64,000 nt of DNA from an uncultured Campylobacter sp. (GCA_937990735.1 CALKQT010000014.1:26990-90989), one strand, 5' to 3'. Shown: positions 35,148 through 44,611, numbered from the stretch's first letter. Translations and numbers: made by a program. Notes: generated by a model from the letters alone, not told the origin.

Positions 35148-36074
35148 ATGGCACAAATTCAAGAGGCCGAGCTCATCTGGAAAGACGGCAAATTAATCCC
35201 CTGGGCGGAGGCCACTACCCACGTTTTGACGCATTCTCTGCACTACGGAAACGCCGTATTTGAGGGCGTACGCGCCTATAAAACCGACAAAGGCTACGCG
35301 ATTTTCCGCTTGGACGAGCACACTGCCCGTCTTGAAATTTCGGCAAAACTCTGCCTGATCAAGCTTCCGTTTAGTTTCGAGCAGCTTCGTCAGGCCCAGA
35401 TCGACGTCGTCGCGAAAAATCGCTTCGATCAAACCGTCTATATTCGCCCGCTAGCGTACTTTGGCTACGGCTCGATGGGCGTTTCGTCCAAGGACTGCTC
35501 TGTAAATGTCGTCATCGCAGCGTGGCAGTGGGGCGCGTATATGGGCGAAGAGGCGCTACGCAAGGGCATCAAAGCCAAAATTTCATCGTGGATGAAGCCA
35601 GCGCAATTTTCGATGATGGCAAAAGCCAAAGCGAGCGCGAATTATTTCAACTCGCAGATGGCAAATTTTGAGGCGGTCGATGCGGGGTACGATGAGGCGA
35701 TACTGCTCGATCCGCAGGGCTTCGTCGCGGAGGGCCCTGGCGAGTGCCTATTCATCGTAAAAGATGGGCTCATCATCACTCCGCCGAACGACACCAGCCT
35801 AGAGAGCATTACTCAAAATTCAGTCATAAAAATCGCGCGCAGCCTGGGCTACGAAGTCCGCAGAGAGCGCATTGCTCGCGATCAGCTCTATGCCGCGGAT
35901 GAGGCGTTTTTTACCGGTACCGCCGCGGAGGTCACGCCGATTAGCAATATCGACGGTAGGATCATCGGCAAGGGCGAAATGGGCGAGATCACGAGCCGCT
36001 TGCAAAAGGCGTATTTCGCCGTCGTTACAGGCAAAGACCCGAAATTTGAGCACTGGCTCACTTACGTTAAATAA
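35148..36074 (+). CDS. ilvE: Branched-chain amino acid aminotransferase
   Basis: IlvE carries out the last step of valine, leucine and isoleucine synthesis, a PLP-dependent transfer of the amino group from glutamate. The 308-residue fold-type IV enzyme shows VLTHSLHYGNAVFEGVRAY, YIRPLAYFGYG, the PLP-lysine region KAKASANYFNSQMA, and EGPGECLFIVKDG, then FFTGTAAEVTPI. The length is typical. The start is ATG 35148 with AAAGGAT upstream. It is followed after eight bases by the SPFH protein gene, as in C. jejuni. Confidence 0.95.
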   Translation: MAQIQEAELIWKDGKLIPWAEATTHVLTHSLHYGNAVFEGVRAYKTDKGYAIFRLDEHTARLEISAKLCLIKLPFSFEQLRQAQIDVVAKNRFDQTVYIRPLAYFGYGSMGVSSKDCSVNVVIAAWQWGAYMGEEALRKGIKAKISSWMKPAQFSMMAKAKASANYFNSQMANFEAVDAGYDEAILLDPQGFVAEGPGECLFIVKDGLIITPPNDTSLESITQNSVIKIARSLGYEVRRERIARDQLYAADEAFFTGTAAEVTPISNIDGRIIGKGEMGEITSRLQKAYFAVVTGKDPKFEHWLTYVK

Positions 36075-36082
36075 GGACGCGC

Positions 36083-37162
36083 ATGCCTGCGGATTTGAAT
36101 GATTATTTTAATAAGAAAAATGGCGACAAAAAAGGCGGGAATTTAAATTTTAAAATTCCTAATTTTGGAGGAATGGGCAAGTTTAGCGGCGTGATTTACG
36201 CGATAATCGCGATAATCGCGCTACTAGTGATCTCAAAACCCTTCGTCACGATCCAATCGGGTGAGGTGGGGATCAAGTCAAATTTAGGCAAATACGATCC
36301 GACGCCTCTTGGCGCAGGACTTCACTTTTTCGTGCCGTTCATACAGGACGTATTCGTCGTAGATACTCGCACACGTATCATCAACTATACCAGCAGCGAA
36401 GATATGAGCGCGGGTATCGCTACTAAAAGCGGCACCGCGGGCGGTATCATTAGTAAAAACTCGCTTTCGGTGCTAGACTCGCGAAATTTGCCCGTCAGCA
36501 TCGACATCACCGTGCAATACAGGCTCAATGAAGCCACGGCGCCCAACACGATCGCCGAGTGGGGCTTTTTGTGGGAGGATAAGATCATCGATCCGCGCGT
36601 AAAGGACGTCGTGCGTAGCGTCATCGGTAACTATGCCGCCGAGGAGCTGCCTACCAAACGCGACGAGATCGCTAAAGCGATTGACGACGGCATCCGCAAG
36701 AATATTGAAGCACTGCCGAATTCGCCCGTAGATCTGCTAGCCGTGCAGCTTCGCGAGATCATCCTGCCGGCGAAGGTAAAGGAGCAAATCGAGAGCGTGC
36801 AGATCGCCAAACAGGAGGCTGAGCGCACCAAATACGAGGTCGAGCGCGCAAATCAAGAGGCGCTTAAAAAGGCCGCTCTTGCCAAAGGTAACGCAGACGC
36901 CGTCAAAATCGAGGCTCAAGGTCGCGCCGATGCCGCCAAGATCGAAGCCGACGCGCAAGCCTACGCCAACAAAGAGGTCGCAAAGAGCTTGGATGCAAAT
37001 CTTTTAAGCCTCAAGCAGATCGAGACGCAGGCTAAATTTAACGAGGCGTTGCGCGAAAACAGCGACGCGAAAATTTTCCTAACGCCGGGCGGCGCGGTGC
37101 CTAATATCTGGGTCGATACGAAAGATAAGGCGAAACAAAGTGCCATCGAGCGGGAAAATTAA
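36083..37162 (+). CDS. SPFH/prohibitin-family membrane protein
   Basis: The 359-residue protein has one N-terminal membrane helix (about 33-55), a Band 7 domain (VTIQSGEVGIKSNLGKY, GAGLHFFVPFIQDVFVVDTR, DITVQYRLNEA) and a long coiled coil (QIAKQEAERTKYEVERANQEALKKAA region). Such proteins form large ring or cage assemblies in the inner membrane and often modulate FtsH. The start is ATG 36083 with AAGGA upstream. The pairing with ilvE is conserved in Campylobacter, for reasons unknown to me. Confidence 0.9.
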   Translation: MPADLNDYFNKKNGDKKGGNLNFKIPNFGGMGKFSGVIYAIIAIIALLVISKPFVTIQSGEVGIKSNLGKYDPTPLGAGLHFFVPFIQDVFVVDTRTRIINYTSSEDMSAGIATKSGTAGGIISKNSLSVLDSRNLPVSIDITVQYRLNEATAPNTIAEWGFLWEDKIIDPRVKDVVRSVIGNYAAEELPTKRDEIAKAIDDGIRKNIEALPNSPVDLLAVQLREIILPAKVKEQIESVQIAKQEAERTKYEVERANQEALKKAALAKGNADAVKIEAQGRADAAKIEADAQAYANKEVAKSLDANLLSLKQIETQAKFNEALRENSDAKIFLTPGGAVPNIWVDTKDKAKQSAIEREN

Positions 37163-37311
37163 AATTCAGGCGGTTATACGCCCCGATTTCGCGAACTAAA
37201 TTTAATAGCAAGTTGCTTCGGGTGCATAAGCTTAACTCGCGATTTTACAGATTAATCTTAGCGGCGAGCGCAAAAGCTCGCGACGAGCAGAACTCGCGCC
37301 CGTCGCGGTTT

Positions 37312-37347
37312 AAGCCTAGCGGTTGCTTAAATTTAACCGCTAGGCTT
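37312..37347 (+). terminator. Perfect 13-bp inverted repeat
   Basis: AAGCCTAGCGGTT (37312-37324) and AACCGCTAGGCTT (37335-37347) pair exactly around a ten-base loop. It lies 150 bases past the SPFH gene and 106 before hisIE. The T run is poor (GTCCTTT), so it may be a terminator or another structured element. Confidence 0.55.
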
Positions 37348-37453
37348 GTCCTTTAAATTTACGAGGCTCACCGCTTCATAAATTTCAATAACTAAAATTC
37401 CGCGTGCGGCGGCTAAATTCAGGGCGCGCGACTTCGCAAACTAAGGATCAAAG

Positions 37454-38452
37454 ATGAAGGTAGATTGGCAAAAATTAGGCGGACTGCTCCCCGCGATCGT
37501 TCAGGACGTGGGTGACGGCGCAGTTTTGATGCTCGCGTATATGAACGAAGAGGCGCTAAGCCTGACGCTGCGTACCGGCTACGCGCACTACTTTTCGCGC
37601 AGCAAGGGGCGCATCTGGAAAAAGGGCGAGAGCAGCGGTCACGTTCAGCTCGTAAAATCCGCGTTTTTGGACTGCGACAACGACGCGCTGCTGCTTAAAG
37701 TCGAGCAATGCGGCGGATCCGCCTGCCACACGGGCGCGCGAAGCTGTTTTTTCAAGGAAATTTCGCTGCAAAAATGCGGTGAAAATGTGGGGAGCTCGAG
37801 CGCTTGCGGTGCGATAAATTTCGCAGAGCACGGCTCTGCAGTCTCTCTCGTACAGAAAAATTCCGCTAATTCTCGCACAGAGCAGAATTCCGCTTCCTGC
37901 GACGGCTTGCAAAATTTAGCGCCCAAAAATTATACCGATTCCTGCGGTAAGCAAAATTCTGTAATGCAAAGCCCCTCTGCGACGAATTCCGCCGCAGAGC
38001 GCAGCGAGCAAAATTTATACGCCGCCGCGCAAAATTCCACGCTCGAAAACTCCGCAGAAAAAGGCCCGTACGGCATTTTGGACAAAATTTATCACGTCTG
38101 CTTGGATCGCAAGCTAAACGGCGAGTCCGCGCTCTCCTACGTCGCCTCGCTCTACGCGAAGGGCGAAAACGCCTATCTCAAAAAGATCGCCGAGGAGGCG
38201 TGCGAGTTTGCGCTGGCGTGCAAGGATCTCTCGCGCAGCGAGCTTTACGCAGACGTCGCGCGCGAGGGTTTCGGCGAGCACAAAGCAGGCGAGCCGCGAT
38301 ACGATGTGATTTACGAGGGAGCGGATCTTTTATTTCACCTTTTGCTCGCACTTGCAGCGCACAATATCCACCCGGACGCCCTACTTGACGAGTTAGCGCG
38401 CAGGCAAGGACAAAGCGGTATCGAAGAAAAGCGTCGCCGAGAAAAAAGCTAA
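37454..38452 (+). CDS. hisI: HisIE bifunctional histidine-synthesis enzyme with a disordered insert
   Basis: HisIE opens and hydrolyses phosphoribosyl-ATP (steps two and three of histidine synthesis). The HisI domain (1-105) has MLAYMNEEAL, FSRSKGRIWKKGESSGH and the zinc cysteines LDCDNDALLLKVEQCGGSACH. The HisE domain (about 206-320) has AYLKKIAEEACEFALA and DVIYEGADLLFHLLLALA. Between them lies about 95 residues of Asn/Ser/Gln/Ala-rich sequence with QNS words, whereas most HisIE proteins join the two with only a few residues. The insert DNA has nine RAATTY hexamers. The start is ATG 37454 with AAGGAT upstream. Confidence 0.92.
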   Translation: MKVDWQKLGGLLPAIVQDVGDGAVLMLAYMNEEALSLTLRTGYAHYFSRSKGRIWKKGESSGHVQLVKSAFLDCDNDALLLKVEQCGGSACHTGARSCFFKEISLQKCGENVGSSSACGAINFAEHGSAVSLVQKNSANSRTEQNSASCDGLQNLAPKNYTDSCGKQNSVMQSPSATNSAAERSEQNLYAAAQNSTLENSAEKGPYGILDKIYHVCLDRKLNGESALSYVASLYAKGENAYLKKIAEEACEFALACKDLSRSELYADVAREGFGEHKAGEPRYDVIYEGADLLFHLLLALAAHNIHPDALLDELARRQGQSGIEEKRRREKS

Positions 38453-38559
38453 TTCTGCCTTGCGGCGACCGCGAGTTTATTTAGAGCAAAGCGAGCCTGA
38501 AGCGAGCCGTAAAGCTTGAAGGCGATTTTACGCTGTAAACGCAAATTTAAGGGTCGATA

Positions 38560-39542
38560 ATGAACGAAATTTTAGAGCGAATTTATGAGATAGAAAGCCT
38601 TGTCGAATTAGAAATTTTTCTACGCGCTTGGGATCGAATTTTAATTCGCGAGCGGCTGCTGGGCGAATTTGATCGCTACGCCTTTTATAAAAACGCTAGC
38701 GAGTGGAACAAAGCCGTTAAAATTTGCGAATGCCTAGCGATCGTAGGCTGGGGCGAGCGCGAGAGCTTGGAGGCGCTGCGCGGGAAATTTTACAACGGTT
38801 ATGCGATGACCTTTTTTTAAATGCGCACGGCGATCCGCGCTTTGTAGAAGAAGCTATGTGGTCGAAACGCAAAACGGGGCTTACGATGCAAGACGGCGAT
38901 ACTATCTTTCACGCCGGCCCGGATGCGGCGGGCAAAACGCTCGCACGCCCCGTGAAAGAGGACATTTGTGACCTTAAGCTAAACAGCCAGCGCAACTGGA
39001 TAGCCAAAAATCCGGTCCGCATCACGCGCGCTATCAGTAACTGCTACGAGAGCTCGCGCGCCGTGATAGAAAGCCTATTTGAGGAACTTCAACCGGCGCT
39101 TAACGCCAAAATGCGCCCTAAAATTTACGGTTCGACAATCAACTATATAAAATTGGAATGCGCGTTTAGTTTTGATGACGAGCACTGCCGAACCAACTAC
39201 ATCATCGCGCCCGATAAGCCGCGCCTAAGCTCGCAGCGCGCCTGGGAGCTGATACACGAAATGATGAGCTAGGAGCAGAGGCGCGCGGGCGGTTACTATC
39301 TGCGGAACCGCTTTGAGTATTCGCCGTTTAGAAAAAGCACGGGCAAAACGGGCGCGCTGATACATTTCGAGCGCGAGTTTAGCGAGCTAGCGCCTATGGA
39401 GCAAAAGCGAAAGATGGGCGAGTATTTTTTGACGGCGCTAAAGCAGATCGCGCAAAAGCAAAGCAAGCTTAAGTATGATTTCGCCGCGATGATAGAGGAT
39501 TTTGGTAAAATTTTAGGCGAGTGGACGGCGGCTGAAATTTAG
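38560..39542 (+). pseudogene. Unknown gene split by a T7 frameshift and a stop codon
   Basis: The frame from ATG 38560 runs 86 codons (MNEILERIYEIESLVELEIF start) and stops at TAA within CTTTTTTTAA. One extra T in the T7 tract (38812-38818) would carry it into the next frame, LNAHGDPRFVEEAMWSKRK, which runs to TAG at 39270. The same frame continues past that TAG as QRRAGGYYLRNRFEYSPFRK to TAG 39540. The joined product would be about 325 residues, soluble and charged. I do not recognise the family. T-tract slippage could make the first break phase-variable, but the second stop suggests decay. Confidence 0.65.
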
Positions 39543-39700
39543 CGCGCGGCGGCGCGGCGTCTTAAAACACATTGGCGGCGTGCAAATCCGCGCCATAAAT
39601 TTAAGCGCTTGCGTAAATCGTAAAATTTCACTAAAATTTTATAAGACTATACGCAGTCTAGAAGCTGCCGTTTCATCGCGACGCGCTAAAAGCGTAAAAA

Positions 39701-39940
39701 TTAGCGTTCTCCCGCGTAGTCAAATCGCGCAGCTTGTAAGCTAAACTCGAAGTTGTTTCGATCCGCCGCACCCACGCACGCGTCGCTATCGTAAAGCGCG
39801 AGCAAGAATTCCGCCATCTCCTCGCTTGAGTGATAGCACTTAAAAGCCGCATCGTAGTCGTAGCCCGCATCATCCGTCGCCACGGAGCCAAAAATTACGC
39901 TATGCAGGGTAAAATTTCGCGGCGGAATGAGCGAGCTAAA
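39701..39940 (-). pseudogene. Promoterless C-terminal gene fragment
   Basis: The open stretch reads LIPPRNFTLHSVIFGSVATD, then YDYDAAFKCYHSSEEMAEFL and ends FEFSLQAARFDYAGER. Composition and periodicity look coding. There is an in-frame stop before it and no start with a ribosome site; GTG 39883 is the only candidate. It is probably the tail of a lost gene. It lies next to another broken gene. Confidence 0.45.
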
Positions 39941-39985
39941 TTAAAATCAAATCTGCGCGCGGAGTAGAAAGCGCCCTAGCTAGGC

Positions 39986-41218
39986 TCACGCCCCCTCTGC
40001 CGCTAGCATTATGACCCGCTTAACCACTTCGCTAGCCGCTTTTAAAGAGCCTACGGGCAGGTATTCGTAGATCGAGTGGAAATTATGCCCGCCGGTAAAG
40101 AGGTTCGGGCACGACAGCCCCTTTGCGGAGATGACGGCGCCGTCGTAGCCGCCTCGCATAGGCTTGATCTTGGGCTCGATGTTTAGGCTTTTAAAAGCCT
40201 GCTTCGCAAAGCAAATTGCTGGCGCGTCGTCGTTTTTCAAAAAGTTATAGACGTTTTTATAGCGGTCGTTTAGCGAAATTTCGATCCGATCGCCCCAGAT
40301 CGCGCGAAGCCCCTCCGCAGTTTTTTGCAAAAATTCCATGCGCTGCTCGTATCTTTTCTCGTCAAATTCCCTCACATCGATCTTTAGGACGGTTTTTGCG
40401 CTGTTGCCGCTAAGCTCCTTGACCCAAAAATAGCCCTCCTTGCCCTCTGTGTATTCGGGCGCCTCGCCCGCGGGCAGCAGCGAGATAAACTTATGCGCCA
40501 AAAGCAAGGAATTTACGAGCTTACCCTTGGCATTCATCGGATGAGCGGACTGTCCTTTGAAGGTAATGACGCAATCGCCCGCGTTCCAATTCTCGTAGAT
40601 AAACTCGCCGATGCCGCAGCAATCAAGGCAGTAGCCGAAATCCGCGCCTATCTCGCTTACATCCAGCGCCTTTGCGCCCCGCAAACCCTGCTCCTCGTCC
40701 GGCACGAAGCAAGCGATTATCTCGCCGTGCTTGATCTGCGGATTTTGGACGAAAAATTCCAGCGCATTCACGATCGCAGCGATCGCCGCCTTATCGTCCG
40801 CGCCTAGCAAGCTGGTACCGTCCGTTACGATGATCTCGTCTCCTTTATAATCCTGCAGCTCTTCATTTTCGCTCTCTTTAAGATAGATCTCTAGCTCTTT
40901 ATTCAGGCAGATATCGCCGCCTTCATATCTTACGATCTGAGCTTTGGTATCATTCGTCTGCTCGGCGCTGGTATCAAGATGGGCGAAAAACGCTATACTC
41001 GCAGCGGGCGCGTCTAAATTTGAGGGAATTTTAGCGATTAAAATCGACTTCTCGCTGAGGCTGATATTTTCGATGCCCAGAGCTTCGAGCTCGCTTTTTA
41101 TGAGACCTGCAAGCTCAAGCTCCTTGGGGTTTGAGGGCATTATGCCCGCTGCACCCGCGACTCTATTCGTGGTGGTGTTGATCTTGGTGTAGTTTAAAAA
41201 CCTCTGCACGATATCCAC
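39986..41218 (-). CDS. pepT: Peptidase T (tripeptidase)
   Basis: PepT is a cytosolic zinc aminopeptidase that removes the N-terminal residue of tripeptides. The 410-residue M20 protein has FFAHLDTSAEQ, DGTSLLGADDKAAIA with the metal-bridging Asp, FVPDEEQGLRGAK with the catalytic Glu, and RGGYDGAVISAKGLSCPNLFTGGHNFHSIYEYL with a zinc His. The start is GTG 41218 with AAAGG upstream, 12 bases after the DcuC gene. It is the last gene of a five-gene peptide and amino-acid catabolic operon. Confidence 0.95.
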   Translation of the reverse strand: MDIVQRFLNYTKINTTTNRVAGAAGIMPSNPKELELAGLIKSELEALGIENISLSEKSILIAKIPSNLDAPAASIAFFAHLDTSAEQTNDTKAQIVRYEGGDICLNKELEIYLKESENEELQDYKGDEIIVTDGTSLLGADDKAAIAAIVNALEFFVQNPQIKHGEIIACFVPDEEQGLRGAKALDVSEIGADFGYCLDCCGIGEFIYENWNAGDCVITFKGQSAHPMNAKGKLVNSLLLAHKFISLLPAGEAPEYTEGKEGYFWVKELSGNSAKTVLKIDVREFDEKRYEQRMEFLQKTAEGLRAIWGDRIEISLNDRYKNVYNFLKNDDAPAICFAKQAFKSLNIEPKIKPMRGGYDGAVISAKGLSCPNLFTGGHNFHSIYEYLPVGSLKAASEVVKRVIMLAAEGA

Positions 41219-41230
41219 AAATGAGCCTTT

Positions 41231-42574
41231 TTACAAAATGAAAAATGCGATGATGCAGACGGATAGAAACATCCCTAGAGCCGTTCTTTTAGCGATCTGA
41301 ATAGGGCTTACCATCGCAAGTCCCGCGCAAACGATGCAAGCGCCCGCAATCGGCGATGCACTCCTGCCTAGCGCGCCGCTTATCGCAACCGCCATACCGA
41401 GCTTATCTTGTTCAAAGCCCAACGCGTCGGCGTGCACGGTCACGGCGGTGTTGAACGCCATCGATGCCGCATCTCCTGAGCCTGTCACGACGCCCATAAA
41501 AAACGGCACGAAGGTTCCGCCGAATTTTACGTAGCCCTGCTCGTTCTTAAGCCACTCGATTACGAAATCGATCGCTCCGCACGCGCTAAGACCCGCGACG
41601 AAGACACCCGCTGCGATGATGATACCTATGATCTCGGCATACGCGCTACCCATTCCTTTGAAAAATTCCTTCGTAATTTTTTGAGGATCGGTTAGAGTAA
41701 CGGCGATGGTGAGGATAGCACCCAGTAGCATCGCTTCGGCGACGCCCATCTTCGTCCACTTTAGGAAAGAGACCTGATTTAGGCTCGTGCCGCCGATTAC
41801 CAAGATCACTAGTGGCACTAGCGGCATAAGCGCGTATAAGACGTTTATCTTTTGAGGCTGCGCGTCTAAATTTGAACCGTCGGCGGAATTTGACGCAACG
41901 GAATTTGCGCCGCCCTCCTTTTGTGCGAGATAATTCACCCCTTTGGTGTAGTCTTTGCAAACTATCGCCGTTATACTCATTACGATCAAGACCACGATCA
42001 AAGCGGTAATCGCGCTAGAAAACTGCACCCCGATGACGTCTTGAACCGTGTAGGAGGGGTTGTGCGCCTTTACCATATCGGCGACAAATACGTTGTGCGC
42101 CGAGCCCGGGCTTAAAACGCTACCGAAAGTGCCCGCAAATACCGCAGCTCCCGCCATCTCTGGTTTAACGCCCGCAGCCATCATCACGGGGATCAGCGTA
42201 GCGCCGACCGCAGCGGAGCAGCCCGCAGCGGAAGGAATCGCGATATTGATAAAATATGTAAGCGCCACGACGATAGGGATCAATAAAAATCCGATATTTC
42301 CAAGAGGTCTGGTGAGTAAATTTACGAGCGCGCGGTCGCATTCGGTAAATTTCATCACGAAGGCAAAACCCATACTGGCGCAGATCGCCTTAATAAGACC
42401 TGCTTTAGTCATATACGAGGTAAAGGCGCCCAGCCCGTCCAGAGGCTTTAGACAAAACACGCACAGCACCAAACCCACGCCGATAAGCACGGTTTTAGTA
42501 TCCTTTTTCATGATCAGTAAAGCGACGACTGCGACGATACCCACAAGCGCCAAAAATAGCCTAAACGTCTGCAC
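41231..42574 (-). CDS. dcuC: DcuC-family C4-dicarboxylate transporter
   Basis: The 447-residue inner-membrane protein has about twelve helices and DcuC features: MKKDTKTVLIGVGLVL, FTECDRALV, NIAIPSAAGCSAAVGATLIP, GTFGSVLSPGSAHNVFVADM and GSGDAASMAFNTAVTVHA. DcuC exports succinate or exchanges C4-dicarboxylates. A loop near residue 220-240 is Asn/Ser/Ala-rich, with GAATTT words in the DNA, like inserts seen in other genes here. The start is GTG 42574 with AAAAGGAG upstream. It lies between pepE and pepT, so it may carry aspartate or related products of peptide breakdown. Confidence 0.88.
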   Translation of the reverse strand: MQTFRLFLALVGIVAVVALLIMKKDTKTVLIGVGLVLCVFCLKPLDGLGAFTSYMTKAGLIKAICASMGFAFVMKFTECDRALVNLLTRPLGNIGFLLIPIVVALTYFINIAIPSAAGCSAAVGATLIPVMMAAGVKPEMAGAAVFAGTFGSVLSPGSAHNVFVADMVKAHNPSYTVQDVIGVQFSSAITALIVVLIVMSITAIVCKDYTKGVNYLAQKEGGANSVASNSADGSNLDAQPQKINVLYALMPLVPLVILVIGGTSLNQVSFLKWTKMGVAEAMLLGAILTIAVTLTDPQKITKEFFKGMGSAYAEIIGIIIAAGVFVAGLSACGAIDFVIEWLKNEQGYVKFGGTFVPFFMGVVTGSGDAASMAFNTAVTVHADALGFEQDKLGMAVAISGALGRSASPIAGACIVCAGLAMVSPIQIAKRTALGMFLSVCIIAFFIL

Positions 42575-42585
42575 GATAACTCCTT

Positions 42586-43284
42586 TTAAATTTTAAATTT
42601 ACTTCCCACGGCGATGCGCGAGATCTCTTTTTTATACTCGAATTTCAGCACGTCCGCATGCCCCATCACCTCGCACTCGTTTCCGTTTATCAAAAACGCG
42701 CTGCCCTCGGGCATAGCATAGACGCTGTCGTTTTGATTGACGATCAAAAACTCCTCCAGCCGCTCCTCCCTACTCTCGCCGTTGTGGTTTGAAATTTTAC
42801 CGCTTATGAAGTGCGGATTGATCTGATACGGAAAGATCCCCAGAGCCACCGGCGAGGGCGGAAAGACGATCGGCATATCATTGGTAGTCATCATTGTCTT
42901 GCCCGCGACGTTTGCGCCCGCAGACCAGCCGAAATACGGCATACCGCTATCTACGGCGTCTTTGATCGCACCCAAAAGATCAAATTTATAAAGCTCATTT
43001 AGCAGCACGAAGGTATTGCCGCCGCCGATGCAGATCGATTTGGCATTTTTAACGGCAGCTTTCATATCGGCAAATCGGTGGATCGATCTGATATTGCTAT
43101 TCTCCAAGCAGTCCGCGACCTTCTGCTCGTATTGATCGTTCGTGCGCCTAACGCCTGCAAACGGAATGAATAAAATTTCATCATCCCAAAGACCCCCTAA
43201 AAATTCCTTGATCCACCCCTTGCAGTGGTTTAGATAGCCGCTGTCTTTATAACTGGAAGCGCTTAGAAGTAGTGCTCTTTTCAT
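42586..43284 (-). CDS. pepE: Dipeptidase E (alpha-aspartyl dipeptidase)
   Basis: PepE cleaves dipeptides with N-terminal aspartate and releases aspartate. The 232-residue S51 serine peptidase has the nucleophile elbow GWSAGANVAG, the upstream CIGGGNTFVLLNELYK, and PHFISGKISNHNGESREERLEEF. The length fits the family. The start is ATG 43284 with AAGGAAGG upstream. It lies between the AbgA-like hydrolase and DcuC genes, 10-12 bases from each. Released aspartate would feed the aspartase encoded at 10757. Confidence 0.95.
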   Translation of the reverse strand: MKRALLLSASSYKDSGYLNHCKGWIKEFLGGLWDDEILFIPFAGVRRTNDQYEQKVADCLENSNIRSIHRFADMKAAVKNAKSICIGGGNTFVLLNELYKFDLLGAIKDAVDSGMPYFGWSAGANVAGKTMMTTNDMPIVFPPSPVALGIFPYQINPHFISGKISNHNGESREERLEEFLIVNQNDSVYAMPEGSAFLINGNECEVMGHADVLKFEYKKEISRIAVGSKFKI

Positions 43285-43294
43285 GCCGCCTTCC

Positions 43295-44611
43295 TTAAGC
43301 TTTGCCGTTTAGCTTATACGCGCAGCGCAGATACACGTCCACCCCCGCAAGCAACGAGTCCTCGTCGAAGTCGAATTTGGCGTTGTGATGTCCCGCCGCA
43401 AGCGTCGTGCCGATCATCAGATATCCGCTTTTGCCGCCCGCATCTTGTACCGAGCGCATAAAATGCGCGAAGTCCTCGCATGCGCCTAAATTTAGCTCCC
43501 TTACGATTTTATCATCGTCGATAAACGGCGATGCCTTCGCCGTATCCTCGTAAAGCTGCGTGGTGGCCTCGTCGCTATCGCCGCCTGCGGTACCGCCCGT
43601 AATCTGCACGTCGTAGCTAACGCCGTAAATTTTAGAAACGCCCTCCACTATGTCCATACATTTGGCTTTCATAAACTCATTCAGTTCCGTGCTCTCGCCG
43701 CGCGTCTCGCACGCGAGATAGCCGTTAGGCGCAATGACGTTGCGCCCTTCGCCCGCGCGCAGTACGCCGACGTTGATACGCGTAACGCCGTCTGCGTGCC
43801 TGGTTATGCCGTGCATATCAAGCGCTATTTCGGCTGCGGCAAGCAGGGCATTGGCTCCGTTCTGCGGCGCGCCCGCGGCATGAGCGGACTTGCCTTTTAA
43901 ATTTATGTCAAATTTAGTGGTCGCAAGCAGCTTTTTGGTACCGCAAATGATGCCTCTCATCGTGTTCGCCTGAAAGCCGATATGCCCGCCCAGCAGATAA
44001 TCCACGCCCTTGGTAACGCCCGCAGCTTCCATACCTGCGGCGCCTCTGGTACCCTCCTCGGCAGTTTGGAAGATAAATCTAAATTTACCGCTGAAATCGT
44101 CTAAGCTCTGCGCGATCAGCTTCGCTAGGGCAAGCCCCATCGTGATATGCCCGTCGTGCCCGCACGCGTGCGTGATGCCGCTGATGTCGGAGCGAAAGCC
44201 CTCCTTAAAAGGACGGTGATCCGCATCCGTGCTCTCGGTCACGTCTACGCCGTCTATGTCAAATCTAAAAGCGACCGTATTGCCCGCGCGCCCCGTGTCT
44301 ATTTCGGCAACTAGGCCCGTTAGCCCATCCTCCATCGCATCAAGAAATTTTATCTGATCTGCGTTTAGCAGCCCTTCGGCGCGCTGTTTCGCCTTCTCGC
44401 AGGCATCCTTGCTACCTACGCCCTGCCTCGCTTCAGCTTTCACCACTTCGCGACCGAGCTTTATCTCATAGCCCAAGCGCCGCATACGATCTGCGATAAC
44501 CGCGGTCGTAAAAAAGGTAAACCAGCCCGTCTCGGGATGCGAGTGAAAAAACCTGCGATCCCCGATCATCTCGCTTTTTAGCGCCTCTACTTTTTGTGCG
44601 ATAGCATCCAT
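43295..44611 (-). CDS. M20 amidohydrolase (AbgA/AbgB-like)
   Basis: The 438-residue protein matches the M20D family, closest in style to subunit A of p-aminobenzoyl-glutamate hydrolase. It has RRFFHSHPETGWFTFFTTA, FRFDIDGVDV, the metal motif THACGHDGHITMGLALA, FIFQTAEEGTRGA with the catalytic Glu, and GHHNAKFDFDED. It should remove an N-acyl group from an amino acid or cleave a pABA-Glu-type amide. The start is ATG 44611 with GGAGAA upstream. It is the second gene of the operon, 10 bases from each neighbour. Confidence 0.85.
   Translation of the reverse strand: MDAIAQKVEALKSEMIGDRRFFHSHPETGWFTFFTTAVIADRMRRLGYEIKLGREVVKAEARQGVGSKDACEKAKQRAEGLLNADQIKFLDAMEDGLTGLVAEIDTGRAGNTVAFRFDIDGVDVTESTDADHRPFKEGFRSDISGITHACGHDGHITMGLALAKLIAQSLDDFSGKFRFIFQTAEEGTRGAAGMEAAGVTKGVDYLLGGHIGFQANTMRGIICGTKKLLATTKFDINLKGKSAHAAGAPQNGANALLAAAEIALDMHGITRHADGVTRINVGVLRAGEGRNVIAPNGYLACETRGESTELNEFMKAKCMDIVEGVSKIYGVSYDVQITGGTAGGDSDEATTQLYEDTAKASPFIDDDKIVRELNLGACEDFAHFMRSVQDAGGKSGYLMIGTTLAAGHHNAKFDFDEDSLLAGVDVYLRCAYKLNGKA

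Noticed and set aside
38724..38815. Start of a separate gene at 38724
   Set aside because: The ATG has no ribosome site and its first 30 codons duplicate in another frame the clean coding sequence from 38560; only the part after the T7 tract looks coding.
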